Shown piece by piece: positions 47,401-57,262 of a stretch of 64,000 bases of DNA. The DNA comes from Enoplolaimus lenunculus. Lineage: Eukaryota > Nematoda > Enoplea > Enoplida > Thoracostomopsidae. A model generated the notes under the pieces. The model had not been told where the DNA came from, ran no database searches, and was given only the letters and a program-made list of their open reading frames with translations. Each line of letters opens with the position of its first letter. Position 1 is the first letter of the stretch. The translations under genes were made by a program, and so were the position numbers. Location of the stretch: NCBI GenBank assembly GCA_030248215.1, contig JASANG010001373.1, positions 124,001-188,000 of the forward strand. Direction: 5' to 3'.

Positions 47401-50400
47401 TTATTTTTTTGTTTGTGGGGTTCCAGTGGGATAGATAGATAGATGGATTCATTCCTAAGTGCGCATGGGTTTTGCTAAGTATTTGCTTTTAAAAAAGTGG
47501 GTGGTGATTGATAACGGTACTTGTTTCAGACTTACTCGCAGACGCGCTTGCTGAAATGTTTTCTACGTCAATCCCTGAAATTGGTTCGTGTCCTGCCCCG
47601 TGCGCTTGGGTCAGTGAGTGCAGTGAATGTATTGGCAATGGGTAAGTGACGCACGAGTATTGTGGCATGTTTGTGAGTCAGAACATCGTTTGTAAAAGAT
47701 TTTAGTGGTTCTGATTACTGTTACTTTTAATCTGGTTTCTGCTTGGGGTTGAAGGTAGCTTCCGGTCAAACCCAGTTTGATGGATTATATTTTTGCATAG
47801 TTGGTTAGTTGAGTTATCTTTAATTGAAGTAAAAATGACTATTTGTGCTAAAGTTGCATACGTGTTCGTGAATTTATTTTGAAACATTGCCACTCGTAGA
47901 GTTGCATCCGGGTCCGAGTATTGCGGGTATTTTCATCGAAAAAATTCGGATGGGGTTATTTGGTTTTAAGTATTACAACTTTAGTTTGTGCGTAGTAAAG
48001 AATTTCTGAATTATTTTATTAGTATAATGCGCCGTATTACTCATTGTTTATGGAGCTATTACAGATGTATGTGGTGCGGCAATCTTGAACGATGTATTGA
48101 TATTAATGCGCACAGCCCTTCTTTTGGACTGTATGGACAGTGTTTGCATTGGGCAACTCAGCAATCAGGATGTGGAGGTATGTAAAATGTAGAAATGTTT
48201 CTGGTTTAGTGTATTTTGTATTCCCCATCCGATCAAGATGCTTAAAATTGGTTGAAACTAAAGTAAAGTGGAAAAATACAAGCTATATAATAGTTACTTT
48301 TATGCGAATCAAAACACTTCCAGCCGTGCACAAATTTCAATGTTACATGTATGCAGAACAATCCGTTCTGATAAAAATAATGATTCGAACGATGTACATT
48401 TTTATTTTTGTCCGCAAATACAACAAATTTCATTGTTTAAATCATATTCTTAGCATTTTATTAAAATTCTTTCAAATAGTAAATTTGTTTGCTGAAATTT
48501 TCAAACTGTAAGCATATTAATGTATCACGTTTCTTGGTTGCAGGGCCGTTAAATTGTAGCGCTCAGTTAACCTGTGAATCGTGTCGTAATATTGGTCCTG
48601 CGTGTGGCTGGTGTGACGATGGCTCTGGCACTGGACTTGGACAGTGCTTACCCGGTTCAAATAGTGGACCCGTAAGCCGAGTTAGCCCAAATGCTGGATA
48701 CGTTGTCACGCCTGCGAAATGCCCAGCTGAACGATGGTATTTTCTGTCGTGTCCAGGTACATTTGAATTTATCATGCCATAAGCTCACTGTATGAATTAG
48801 TTTTGAAATTTGTGCAGTTTTTCGAGGTTTGAAAATCAAAGTGTTTCTGAAGAACATGGTTTTTAATAAAGCTTTAGCTTTATGGTAGATTGATCACAGT
48901 TCTTTCTAAGTTTGTTTACAGAACATTTTCGATATATGGATCGCGTTGTTTTTCATACACTGCTTAGTTTTAATTGAATGTATACTTGTTGTATTAATAC
49001 TGAATGATTAGCGTATCTGCTGTTGATTACAGAAGTTAAGTACATTACTAGAACGTTTTTTGTTCAGCTCTAAACCGTAATATGTTAATTTAGCATGTCA
49101 GTGCAACGGTCATGGTTCTTGTGTGAATACAAGTCAAACCGAAGACGATATATTCACTGGAGGAACGGGTCATCAAAGCCTTCTGACACCTTTAACACCG
49201 TTTGTCGGTATTTCACAACAGTATGCAAAACTTGCGCCTTCGACGTGTTTGTATTGCGATAATATGACTACAGGTACAATATTATAGATAGTTCATGTAC
49301 GATCCATGTAAATTATAGAGCCTGCCTGCTAGAGATGCCCCGTGGCGTGGTCTTGGTACAAAGGTCTTAGGCCCGGGTGTCGGGATCAGGGCCAACGCTT
49401 GATTTGTCGGGCCTTGCCGAAAAAAGATCTTTAACACAATCTTCACGTGACTCGATCCGTCTTGAACATCTGAAAAAGAATCTGGTGTTTAGGTGATGCG
49501 AAAACTTTTTAAACATGTTAAACAGCAAACTTTTTTGGCTCAACATATCATTTTTGAACTGAAACACGAGTGTCTAGCAATAAACGGCTATTTTTACCAC
49601 GCAAACTATATTCATACAGAATATTCTGGTTACTGCTAAGCATAAGGCTAAGCCAAAGCCTACGTCTAAAACACAAGTCTAAACTTAAAAGTCTGTAAGT
49701 TCTCATGTCTCTATGTGGGCAAGCCCTATACTTCCGTGGGCCATTGCAGTTGTGGTGTGTCGACGTCGTCCACATGCGGGATCGTGCGCAAATCGCGTAC
49801 TGCGCCGGATAGCCAGTCGTATACTAGGGTTCCAATCGGAAGGACATTTTGTCGGAAGCGGAATCGGAATCAAATTTTTGTGGGATCCGAAATCGGAATT
49901 TAAGTTTCAGTAATTCTATTAAAAAAGTAAAGTGGATCACTTTTGACTTTTGTTGCAGCATGCCTGTTTGTATTGTTCGCAGTTTCGGTACAAATTGCTT
50001 GCTGAGCGAAGTTTATGTTTTGTACTTAGGGGTCGAAAGGTGGATGTCCGTCCGTCTGTCCGTCCGAAAAGAATCTCAGGAACGGCTGAACCGATTTTGA
50101 TAAACTTTTTTTGTTTAAAAGCCGATATTCCTGGGGCGTTAACCTCGCATTGGGTTATAAAATTTTAAGCTGTTTATTAGCTACAGGCTAATTTGCATAA
50201 TTAATTAAGCCTAAATAGGACTTTCCACAATATTTCACTAATTATTACAGTTAGAAGCAATGTAAATTTAGAAGTAAAGGGTTTTGGGTGCGAGGAATCT
50301 GAATAAATAGTTTGCAAACGTCTAAAACCGATAATTGAGTAGTTAGCTAATAGATAAGTTCCATATAAACATAATTAATAAGCCTAAATTAGGACTTTTT

Positions 50401-53400
50401 ACAATATTTCACTAATTATTAAGGTCAAAAGCAATGTAATTTAAGCACTAAAGGGTTTTTAGGTGCGAGGAATTTGAATAAATTGTTTACAAACATCCAA
50501 AATCGATTATTGAATACTTAGCTAATAGCTAATTTGCATATTAGCTTAATTGACAAGACAAAACTATGACTTTTTAAATTATTTCAATAATTATTAGGGT
50601 TTACTAAAGGTTTTTGGGTGCGAGAAATTTGAATAAATTGTTTACAAACATCCAAAACCGATAAATGAATAGTTAGCTAATAACTAATTTGCATATTACC
50701 TTAATTGCTTACATGTGTTCGAGCTTCGCTCAATAATGTAGTCCCACAACGACTGGTAAACAGACTGTGTTAGCAATCAACTAAAGCTATTGCGATATTA
50801 ATGGTTTGCCAATTCTTAGAGCACTGGATCAGCTTGACCACTTATTAAGAAAAAAAAGGTTTGCAAACAAAAGAAACAACAGGCAAAATATAAGTTCAAT
50901 CAGTTTAAAAACTCAAAACCGGAAAATCGAAATTCCGGTGGCGGAATAGCCGCCAGTCGTAATCGAAACCCGAAATTTTTGCCGGAATCGGAATTTCGTT
51001 GGAACCCTGTCATGTACGATACTGCATGGTGTCAGACGGCGACCAATGACATTAAAATTTTTTACAAAACATAGCTCTGTCGTAATTGAGATTTCGAAAC
51101 CAAACGCTGTAATTTCAGCTGCTTTGAGCAAATCGTGTTTTTTATTCAGTTCGGAGAGGCATAATTGGACGCTTATGGCTACTGAATGTATCGGAGCTCC
51201 TTGTTTAATGCATTACAACAATCTGTATCTAAAGTGCATATTTGATTTTTTTATGTTGTTTTGATGTTTTAAAATAACTTTCCAATTGATGACGAATTTA
51301 TGAATCACTGATTCTTAAATGCCGCTATTTGAATTTTTGAATTTTGGCAGCGTTTTGTTTTTCAATAGTGAGATCCTGAATATAAAATCAACAATTTTAA
51401 ATGGTTGTTCGCACTGGTCTAAATGTAGTAATAGGGACGATTAAAAAGTTACAGTTTATTTGTTTTGTTTTCTGTATGAAAGCAACTATTGAAAATAAAT
51501 AATAAATACATTGTGACTGTTTCAGGAGATCATTGCCAGTATTGTCAAAGAGGATATTTTGGAAATGCGTTAAACGGTGGAAATTGCACAGGTATCGCGT
51601 ATGGACTTATTTGTGTAATAACTGAAAAAACCTAGAAAATGTATTTCACGTGTTGACTTCGTGCAGAGTGCAACTGAATAGTGCAAAGTGACTAAACCGA
51701 AACGTGAGGGTAATAATGAGGAATACTGCCAGCTCTAATGCTTGGCCACAATGTCTTGTAACTTTTTTACTGCGTCTTTTATATACAAAATTTCTAATCC
51801 GGGTCCTTGCTGGGTCCAGACGGAGTAGAGTGGGTGAGCTTAAGCCGGAGTGAAAATTAAGTTTCGTAGGGGGTATTCGCAAGGTTGGGTCTTCACAACC
51901 CTGTTTCTAGTAGCAAATCTTCAATTCTGTTAAATGGCTACGCATACCTGACTTTTGCTTGGAATTTTAGGCCATTTTGGCCAAAATATCTGTTATTTTA
52001 TTTCAGCACCACACGTTAAGCTTTTCTTTCCCCACATTAATATTGGGTAATAGTGTGTTTTGTGTTAATTTATTGTAGCATGTGAGTGCAATGGACAAGC
52101 AACGGACTGTGATCCGTCAAGTGGCCAATGCTACTGCACCACGAAAGGCGTTGTTGGACATAATTGCGAGCGGTGCGATGTAACATCTCATTATATTGGC
52201 AATCCACAGAATAGCACGTGTTTCTGTAAGACATAATATAGTTTGCTATTTTGTTTGGATTTTTGTGGTATGTAAGTGGCCGTGATTACACAGTTGATAA
52301 ATTTAGCATGCGTTGGTTGTAGCTTTTAAACATTTGCAGCATATGTGCACCAGGATTCAACCGAAATTCCTCTTACGGCCGGAATTCCTGCAAAAATTCA
52401 ATTTCTGTTCCTTTTTCCTGTTTTTGTTTCACGGTTTCTGATGGGTTTTCGCAAAACTTGATATCGAAGTAGCCTGAAAATTTGCTTCAGCCATTTTTGA
52501 CAAGTTTTCTAAAAAAGTCCAACAGTGATTCAGTGATAAAAATTATTTCAAATTCCGGTTCCTGTTCATGCTTCGGTTCCTGCAAAGAAATTCAATTCCT
52601 GTTCGCGCTCCTATTACGGCAAAATTTTGTCGCTGTTGGAACCCTGATGCGCACACTTGAGTAGCAAGTCGTCGGAAAAATATTCTAACTGAAAAAGATT
52701 TGAGATTTTAAGTGATGTATTCAAAGCTGAGAATATTCTTACAAAATAATGTTCCAAGATTTCAAAATTTGTTGCTTTTATTTTTAGTCCCGTCCCAGCA
52801 CGTATAAGTATATTTATCATTTCACACCATGTTTTGTTTCAGATAACTTGAACGTTGATTTTGTATTTACATTCCAATTGAATCCAGAAGAAGATGGAAA
52901 TATTACAAAGTTGAATTTTATTACGCGCCCATTAAAAGTAAGTATCAGCGTATGATTGATACTTTCTTATGGCGCTTGTGACGTTTGTTCAAAATTTTGT
53001 TGTAGAAGAAAATTTTCCAAATAATGACAAATCATGGAAATATGGGAAATATTGAACGTATTCAGTGCGTTAATACCGGAAAACTTAGAAATAAATATGG
53101 GAATATTGTCTGTGATTCTGTGGTTTTCCTAGTGGGATGCGTGAGTTCTTCACTTCCAAGTTTTGTTTTTCGGCCCTTTACCCAGGTGACCTGCCCCTAC
53201 CTTTTCGTAAAAATAAACTTTATACCAGGTTTATCTTCGCAGATTAATTTGAATTAGTTGCAACGGGGGCCTACCCCTGAAATATTTGTGTCTGGTATAT
53301 AACTAAATAGTACGTGCCATAAGTAGACTCGAATAACAGAAACGCTAATTTTAAGGGTACAAGAAATGGCATCTTTCTTCCGTGTCGTCTCACTTGCTTC

Positions 53401-56400
53401 GCCACCCAGGTAATAGGGAATAACCCACTGCCACCACACTCGCTCCCAGCCGTGATTTAGGCAAACGTTTACCTTCGTGCTCTAAAATGTAACTAGGCCT
53501 TTTATTTATTAGGATGCGTCTGAGCTACACTCAGTATTCTTAACCGCCCTCAGTAAGAGTATTTATTATTTAATTCCTCTCAGTTTGTCTAAAAATATGC
53601 GACAATTAAAAGTATCGGTATCTGTATGTCCACATAAATTCCGGTATCAATGCCCTGATTCTGTCTATAACGGTATTATATCTTTTCTCCTTACTATTTT
53701 ACGTGCTGTAATCAGGAGAATTTTTGCATTTTCAGGCAGATGCAGACGTAACATTTAAGTTGGAATGCAGCGAGCCGGCCAAGGTCAACTTGACACTGTA
53801 TTCAGGTTAACGATTCGTTATTGAATTAATATGTTTTTAGTTTTAATTTAATTTCTATTGGTTAGTGCCAAGTTTCAACTTTAACTAATTTGATTTGATA
53901 TTTTGAGTAGGGCTTCAAAATCTTGAACCGGAGTTACATAATATTAGTAGAAGGAGAATGAGAACAGGAAATATAGTCTGGAATCTATGTATGGAGCAAC
54001 AAAATAAAAACCTCGCATCAAGCCAATATTTAGCGTCAGAAATATGATTGACTGGTTTGCACAAAGTGTATCAACTCTGAAACCTAAAACAAAAATATTT
54101 TTAAACTCCATTTTTGCACCAATCTTTGTTTGGAATCGGAAATCTATCTTGAATGCTAATTTTGTTTGCATCCTAATTTAATAAAAATTGATGTCTGATA
54201 ATAGAGTTTTATCTTAGTTTATTCTGTCCAGGCGCTCATAGTTTTCGGCGCTGGGTATTGCGTTTGAGCTTACTCTTTTTACTAATTTTGAGGAAAAATA
54301 TATAATAAAGTATATTAAAACGTTAATTTAAAACAGAATTAAAATGTTTTTAATTAAAAATATCATTTTAGATGCTTGGAAAGGAACGAAATGGTTTTTG
54401 CGTGACGTAATGTGCCATCGCATAGAACGACGCTTCGACAAAGACGAATTCAAGATTGGATCTGAATGGAATACAACATTTTATGTGTTTATATATGAAA
54501 TCAAAGTGCCCATGATATTGCAGGTACGCAATGCCATTTTCTTGTCTCAATCTTTCTGGCGACACATCCTTCATTTGAGACTCGTATCTTAAGTTTTTTG
54601 CTTTTTATAATGTTAAATGTATGTTTATTTTTCTTTCAGATATCGTTCGCTCAAAACTCTGATATTGATTGGATCAAGTTCTTTATCACTTTTGCCAGGT
54701 AATTTTTCTTAAACTCCAGTATATAACCATTAACATACAGTTTAATGCTTCCAAAACCTATCACCTGTTGGCGATAATGGCAAATTAGAACATTTAAATT
54801 TAATACAGGGTTTTGCGAACGTCGTCTTGTTTAACTATACCAACCCATTTTAGCTACTAAAACGCCATTATGCACGTTTGATTTTTAACTTTTTTCACAG
54901 ATTGTTTGATGAAATTTTGATAAAAACGTCAAAATATTAACACTAACTTGGTGAAGGTGCTAAACGAATGATTACTTTTCAGTTTATGTCTAAAATTTTA
55001 TTAAACTTTGACGGAAAAATTAAATCGACTGGTGTTAATCAATTGTCACTTGATGACGAATAGGGTATTTTGTTGATTTCTTGGGTTTCTTGAAAGCATG
55101 CGTCTGTAAAGTAGAGTAGTATACGTAATATTTCCAAGGTGGCCGTTGTGTCAGAACCGAAATATCCTTGTTTTTCACGTTGCTTTGGGAAGGGATGTTG
55201 GTCCAATCTTAGCGAACGATGTATTCAAACGGGAAAGTTCGATAAATCTTAAATATGAAGACCATTGGCCGCTGTGGATTAGTTCGCATCCAAGAACCAG
55301 CTACATTAATCTTTCGCTTAGTTTAATTTTACTTTCAGTTGCTTTCTAACCCTGCTGCTAGTTGCAATCGTTTTGTGGAAGCTCAAACTTCGATTTGACA
55401 TTTATCGCAGACGACAGGTGTGTGTACAATAAGCCTTTAATAACGTTTAAAACGATTTTGAAATGAACGTTGGAGTTAGAGTGTAAATGTGACGGATAAT
55501 TTACTCAATATCAGGGTACAGCCGGAGGCCTGTCTGACTCCGGTACAATTTTTTCGAGGTCTGTACACTTGGAGTAATGAAATTTTCTGCATTTTTATAA
55601 AAGCAAGGCTTGTAATCTTCTGCGTGTTAATTTCTGACTTTGGAACAATTTCGAAAGATTTGGTTGTATAAATTTCTTAACAAAGAAGTTTATAAACATT
55701 TTTTTGACAATATTCTTTGCATATTTTTATTAAAATTTGCAACATTATTTCTTGGGTCTACCGGAAAATTTTGTTGCAACAAATTTAATATGATTGCTAG
55801 TAAAGTTTTGCTATCAAAAGTACTGTGCTCCTGTTTATTTTCAGCGCATGTTTGTCGAAATGGAACAAATGGCTAGCAGGCCTTTTGGGTCTGTCCAGCT
55901 AGATTTGTCGGAACGCGAGCCGTTGCAAAAGGTATGTACGTACACATTTTAAATTTGAGTTTAAATTTAAAGCATTTCTAAACGTATTTGTTTTTTAACT
56001 CCCAAAAATTTATATCGCAGGAATGACTGAATCAATAAAATAGGTTTTTTGGTTTAGCAAAGTAATGAACATTGTTGTATCGGTCTGTTACATTTGTCTT
56101 CTGCGAAATTAACAGTGTTGGGGAAGTACATAGGTAAGTACTGTAGAAATCTTACAGCGTTTAACCAGGATTTGTTTGTGTTGTTTTGGTTCCAGCAACT
56201 CGCAACACCGTTGAGCATTGAGCCATGTTCAAATTATCGTGCTGCAGTAGTCTCAGTTGCTGTACGGCTTCCAACTGGCGGCCGCCGCCATACGCCATCA
56301 GGACAGTCAGGTCTCGCGATTGCGTCTGCGCTTGTGACACTAACCCCGGCTCAGCGCGCCCAGTTACAAGCACCGCTTTCACCCCAACCAGAACAACTGA

Positions 56401-56444
56401 AACACAAAAAACAACATCGATTGCGGCCATCGTGTATTTCGTAA
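35422..56444 (+). CDS. ATRN: Attractin (ATRN/ATRNL1 type) membrane protein, 27 exons, complete
   Basis: Single-pass receptor-like protein; mammalian homologues act with mahogunin on melanocortin signalling. Exon starts-ends: 35422-35651, 37412-37750, 38097-38305, 39916-40147, 40465-40579, 41239-41731, 42145-42331, 43122-43276, 43833-43923, 44503-44567, 45224-45751, 46431-46660, 46952-47114, 47530-47641, 48065-48177, 48544-48756, 49094-49273, 51526-51591, 52079-52225, 52843-52937, 53006-53140, 53736-53805, 54372-54523, 54640-54698, 55339-55417, 55845-55931, 56196-56444; 1597 residues (human 1429). Order: signal segment (15-32), EGF (44-72), CUB (78-190), two EGFs, six-blade Kelch (about 270-705), PSI modules, two laminin-type EGFs, juxtamembrane region, TM (about 1447-1472), tail. 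The tail has EQMASRPFGSV, IEPCSNYRAAV and GQSGLAIASALV, nearly as in human ATRNL1. Oddities: no C-type lectin domain between the PSI repeats, and long Ser/Gly/Asn-rich insertions in exons 6 and 11. Confidence 0.95.
35755..36012 (+). mobile_element. tRNA-Val-derived SINE, copy 2 (attractin intron 1)
   Basis: Best-preserved copy. The tRNA-like part 35881-35950 has GTGGCGCAGTGGTAACAGCG, the anticodon arm TCTGCCTGACACGCAGA with a perfect 5-bp stem and GAC anticodon (Val), and TTAGTTCGAAACC as box B. The T stem no longer pairs, so this is a SINE and not a tRNA gene. The tail has TTTTCCAGCTGCTTAGTGG and GGTTCCTACCTAGACTGACA. Confidence 0.82.
36470..36848. mobile_element. hAT-like CCGGAACCGG foldback MITE with perfect 8-bp target duplication
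   Basis: 379 bp running from CAGGGTGCAACCGGAATT to AATTCCGGTTGCACCCTG, an 18-bp perfect terminal inverted repeat. It is flanked on both sides by GTTGGCAT, an exact 8-bp duplication, as made by hAT transposases. Next to each end lies an array of CCGGAA (left) or CCGGAACCGG (right). The AT-rich core has no transposase. It is in intron 1 of attractin and is the reference copy for the family in this window. Confidence 0.95.
36982..37203 (+). mobile_element. tRNA-Val-derived SINE, copy 3 (attractin intron 1)
   Basis: The tRNA-like part 37067-37140 has GTGGCGTAGTGGCAGAG and GAGAGTTCGACCCC. The tail has TTTTCAGATGCATAGTTAAA and GGTTCCTAACTAGACTGACA. More diverged than copy 2 in the anticodon arm. 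It lies 200 bp upstream of exon 2. Confidence 0.76.
38720..39410. mobile_element. GGTCTCGGTC foldback element, copy 2 (attractin intron 3), long form
   Basis: Starts CAGGGATTGGCG then TCTCGGTCTCG. It shares its first 330 and last 110 bp with the copy at 24775. It has about 250 bp (roughly 39045-39300) absent from copy 1, within a minus-strand open frame of 108 codons (39325-38999) of unknown relation. It may be a less deleted form of the parent transposon. Confidence 0.68.
39477..39813. mobile_element. Decayed hAT-like CCGG foldback element (attractin intron 3)
   Basis: The left arm TGCAACCGGAATTTCGGTTC and the right arm ATTCCAGTTGCACCCT are inverted repeats of the 36470 family; GGTTCCGGTAAATTTTTACC lies inside. 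The first bases of the left end are lost and no target duplication is seen. Confidence 0.62.
40288..40363. mobile_element. 76-bp mini-element (TTCGTCA...GACGAA), copy 1
   Basis: Shares ATGATGTAA, TATCAGAGCCTA and GACTGACCAAAATGATAGGG with 43627-43705. The ends TTCGTC and GACGAA are inverted. Two copies occur within one gene. Confidence 0.6.
40606..40673. mobile_element. 68-bp minimal hAT-like element (attractin intron 5)
   Basis: The perfect 12-bp terminal repeats CAGGGTGCGACC and GGTCGCACCCTG enclose only 44 bp, with CCGGATACC and GCCGGAC inside. The termini clearly belong to the 36470 family. Flanking octamers TGGTCGAC and ACGGGTTG do not match, so deletion or recombination after insertion is likely. 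Confidence 0.72.
43303..43570. mobile_element. TTAA-type MITE with tRNA-Gly(CCC)-like core, copy 2
   Basis: Preceded by TTAA. The left end has CTTACGTGAATATTTTC and the right TATGTGAGAATGGG. Minus strand 43415-43351 reads GGGTGATGATAGTATGGC, CACCTCCCACCCG and AGTGTTCGATTCCACAC, where box B is closer to a real tRNA than in copy 1. GACGCTCGAGTCCGATGGG matches GACGCTCGACCCCGAGGGG of copy 1. It lies 27 bp after the donor of attractin exon 8. Confidence 0.72.
43627..43705. mobile_element. 79-bp mini-element (TTCGTCA...GACGAA), copy 2
   Basis: Matches copy 1 at 40288 almost base for base in its right half, through TGATAGGGCTGAGACGAA. Confidence 0.6.
44613..44756. repeat. GTATTCTC/CACCTATCACC foldback repeat (attractin intron 10)
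   Basis: CCCGTATTCTCGACAATGTG, CACCTATCACCATTTAGTAA and the opposing GGTCATAGGCAGGTACTACA give the same layout as 33593-33752. A further half copy, CACCTATCACCTGCTTGTGA, lies at 45145-45190 close to exon 11. Confidence 0.5.
47129..47470. repeat. hAT-like element with a 139-bp tandem duplication (attractin intron 13)
   Basis: A family member starts at CAGGGTTTCAGCAGGAAC (47129) and ends GGTTGTACCCTG (47257). The segment from 47191 through its right end and flanking GATAGATAGATAGATGG is then repeated almost exactly at 47330-47470. The near identity of the two units points to a recent local duplication. Confidence 0.8.
49825..51009. mobile_element. Long hAT-like CCGGAA/TCGGAA element with internal tandem repeats (attractin intron 17)
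   Basis: 1185 bp from TAGGGTTCCAATCGGAA to TTTCGTTGGAACCCTG. Flanking octamers TCGTATAC and TCATGTAC match at six of eight positions. The outer arms carry GGAATCGGAAT words. The centre is occupied by unrelated sequence, including TCCGTCCGTCTGTCCGTCCG, GGAACGGCTGAACCGATTTT and a tandem array, so another element seems to be inserted. Confidence 0.72.
50170..50705. repeat. Tandem array of about 170-bp units, three copies
   Basis: Each unit has GCTAATTTGCATA or a variant, TTAATTAAGCCTAAAT-like sequence, CAATATTTCACTAATTATTA, AAAGGGTTTTTGGGTGCGAG and TTTACAAACATCCAAAACCG. Divergence between units is modest. It lies inside the element at 49825-51009. Confidence 0.8.
52351..52646. mobile_element. 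hAT-like foldback MITE (attractin intron 19)
   Basis: 296 bp from CAGGATTCAACCGAAATTCC to TCGCTGTTGGAACCCTG. Flanking octamers ATGTGCAC and ATGCGCAC differ at one base, an 8-bp target duplication. TTCCTGTTCC and GGTTCCTG words replace the CCGGAA arrays, linking it to the element at 515-900. Confidence 0.84.
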
Positions 56445-56535
56445 CCCGTGGGCAACTAAAATAATATTTTTTGTTAGTTTCTCAAAATAATTATCGAAAT
56501 TTGGGGCTGGTTTATATATCAACGTACAGTCAAGA

Positions 56536-56802
56536 ACTGAATTAAGTGCGCAGTGATCGTTGCCTGCATCTGCAGTCACGGTTTTATTACCGCGGTTAAA
56601 TTTTCTTCGCTCGCGACCAGTTATGTCTACGAAGACAGTTTCAGTTTAAGCGATTGAAAAGACAACCGCGGTTGCGGTCCCGATTATGATCGCATTAACC
56701 GCGAGCAGTACAAATAGTGTCTGTCAGCGATAGGATCCAAAAACAAGCAATCAAGATCCAACCCGCGGTTTGGAGCGCGATCATGGTTGCACTTAATTCA
56801 GT
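56536..56802. mobile_element. 267-bp foldback element with CCGCGG motifs
   Basis: The ends ACTGAATTAAGTGCGCAG and GGTTGCACTTAATTCAGT are inverted repeats. The interior has ACCGCGGTTA, AACCGCGGTTGCGG and ATCGCATTAACCGCG. It begins 92 bp after the attractin stop, so it may lie within the 3' UTR. Confidence 0.7.
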
Positions 56803-56989
56803 CTGCGACTGTGTTTTAATGTTTAGATAATATGGGTTTTTTGCATAACACTCTACATTCTTTGTGGGTTTCAACGTTTTCATGTCTGAACTTTTATTTT
56901 TATTAAATTGAATTTGAGACAGTGGTAATTATTTCGACGTACATTTAGGAAAATACGTTCAGTAAAAATATTCGGTATATATTTGATAA

Positions 56990-57262
56990 CAGGGTACAAC
57001 CTGAGGTCAGCCTCCGGCTCCGGCAGAAAATCAGCCTCGGGCTCTGGTAGAATTGTTGTCGGACGTTCCGGCAATTTCGGAAGTAAAAGTTTGCATAATT
57101 TTGCAAAATTTATTCTGTTGAGCGCGTTTCGGTTTACTTTTATCATAATTTTCAGGAAATAATTTTCGAAATTTCACAGAAAATTAGCGTGAAATATATA
57201 GATATTGGCTAAAATTGACTAATAATTAACCATCATTTTTACTACTTAATTTCGCCTCACTG
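56990..57262. mobile_element. hAT-like foldback MITE, right end missing
   Basis: Starts CAGGGTACAACCTGAGG and continues GCCTCCGGCTCCGGCAG, with an AT-rich core ending AATTTCGCCTCAC. It matches the 7219 element for about 270 bp but lacks its last 60 bp. Confidence 0.68.

Noticed and set aside
56161-56430. Minus-strand frame of 89 codons
   Set aside because: Shadow of the last attractin exon, whose plus-strand translation matches the conserved ATRN tail.
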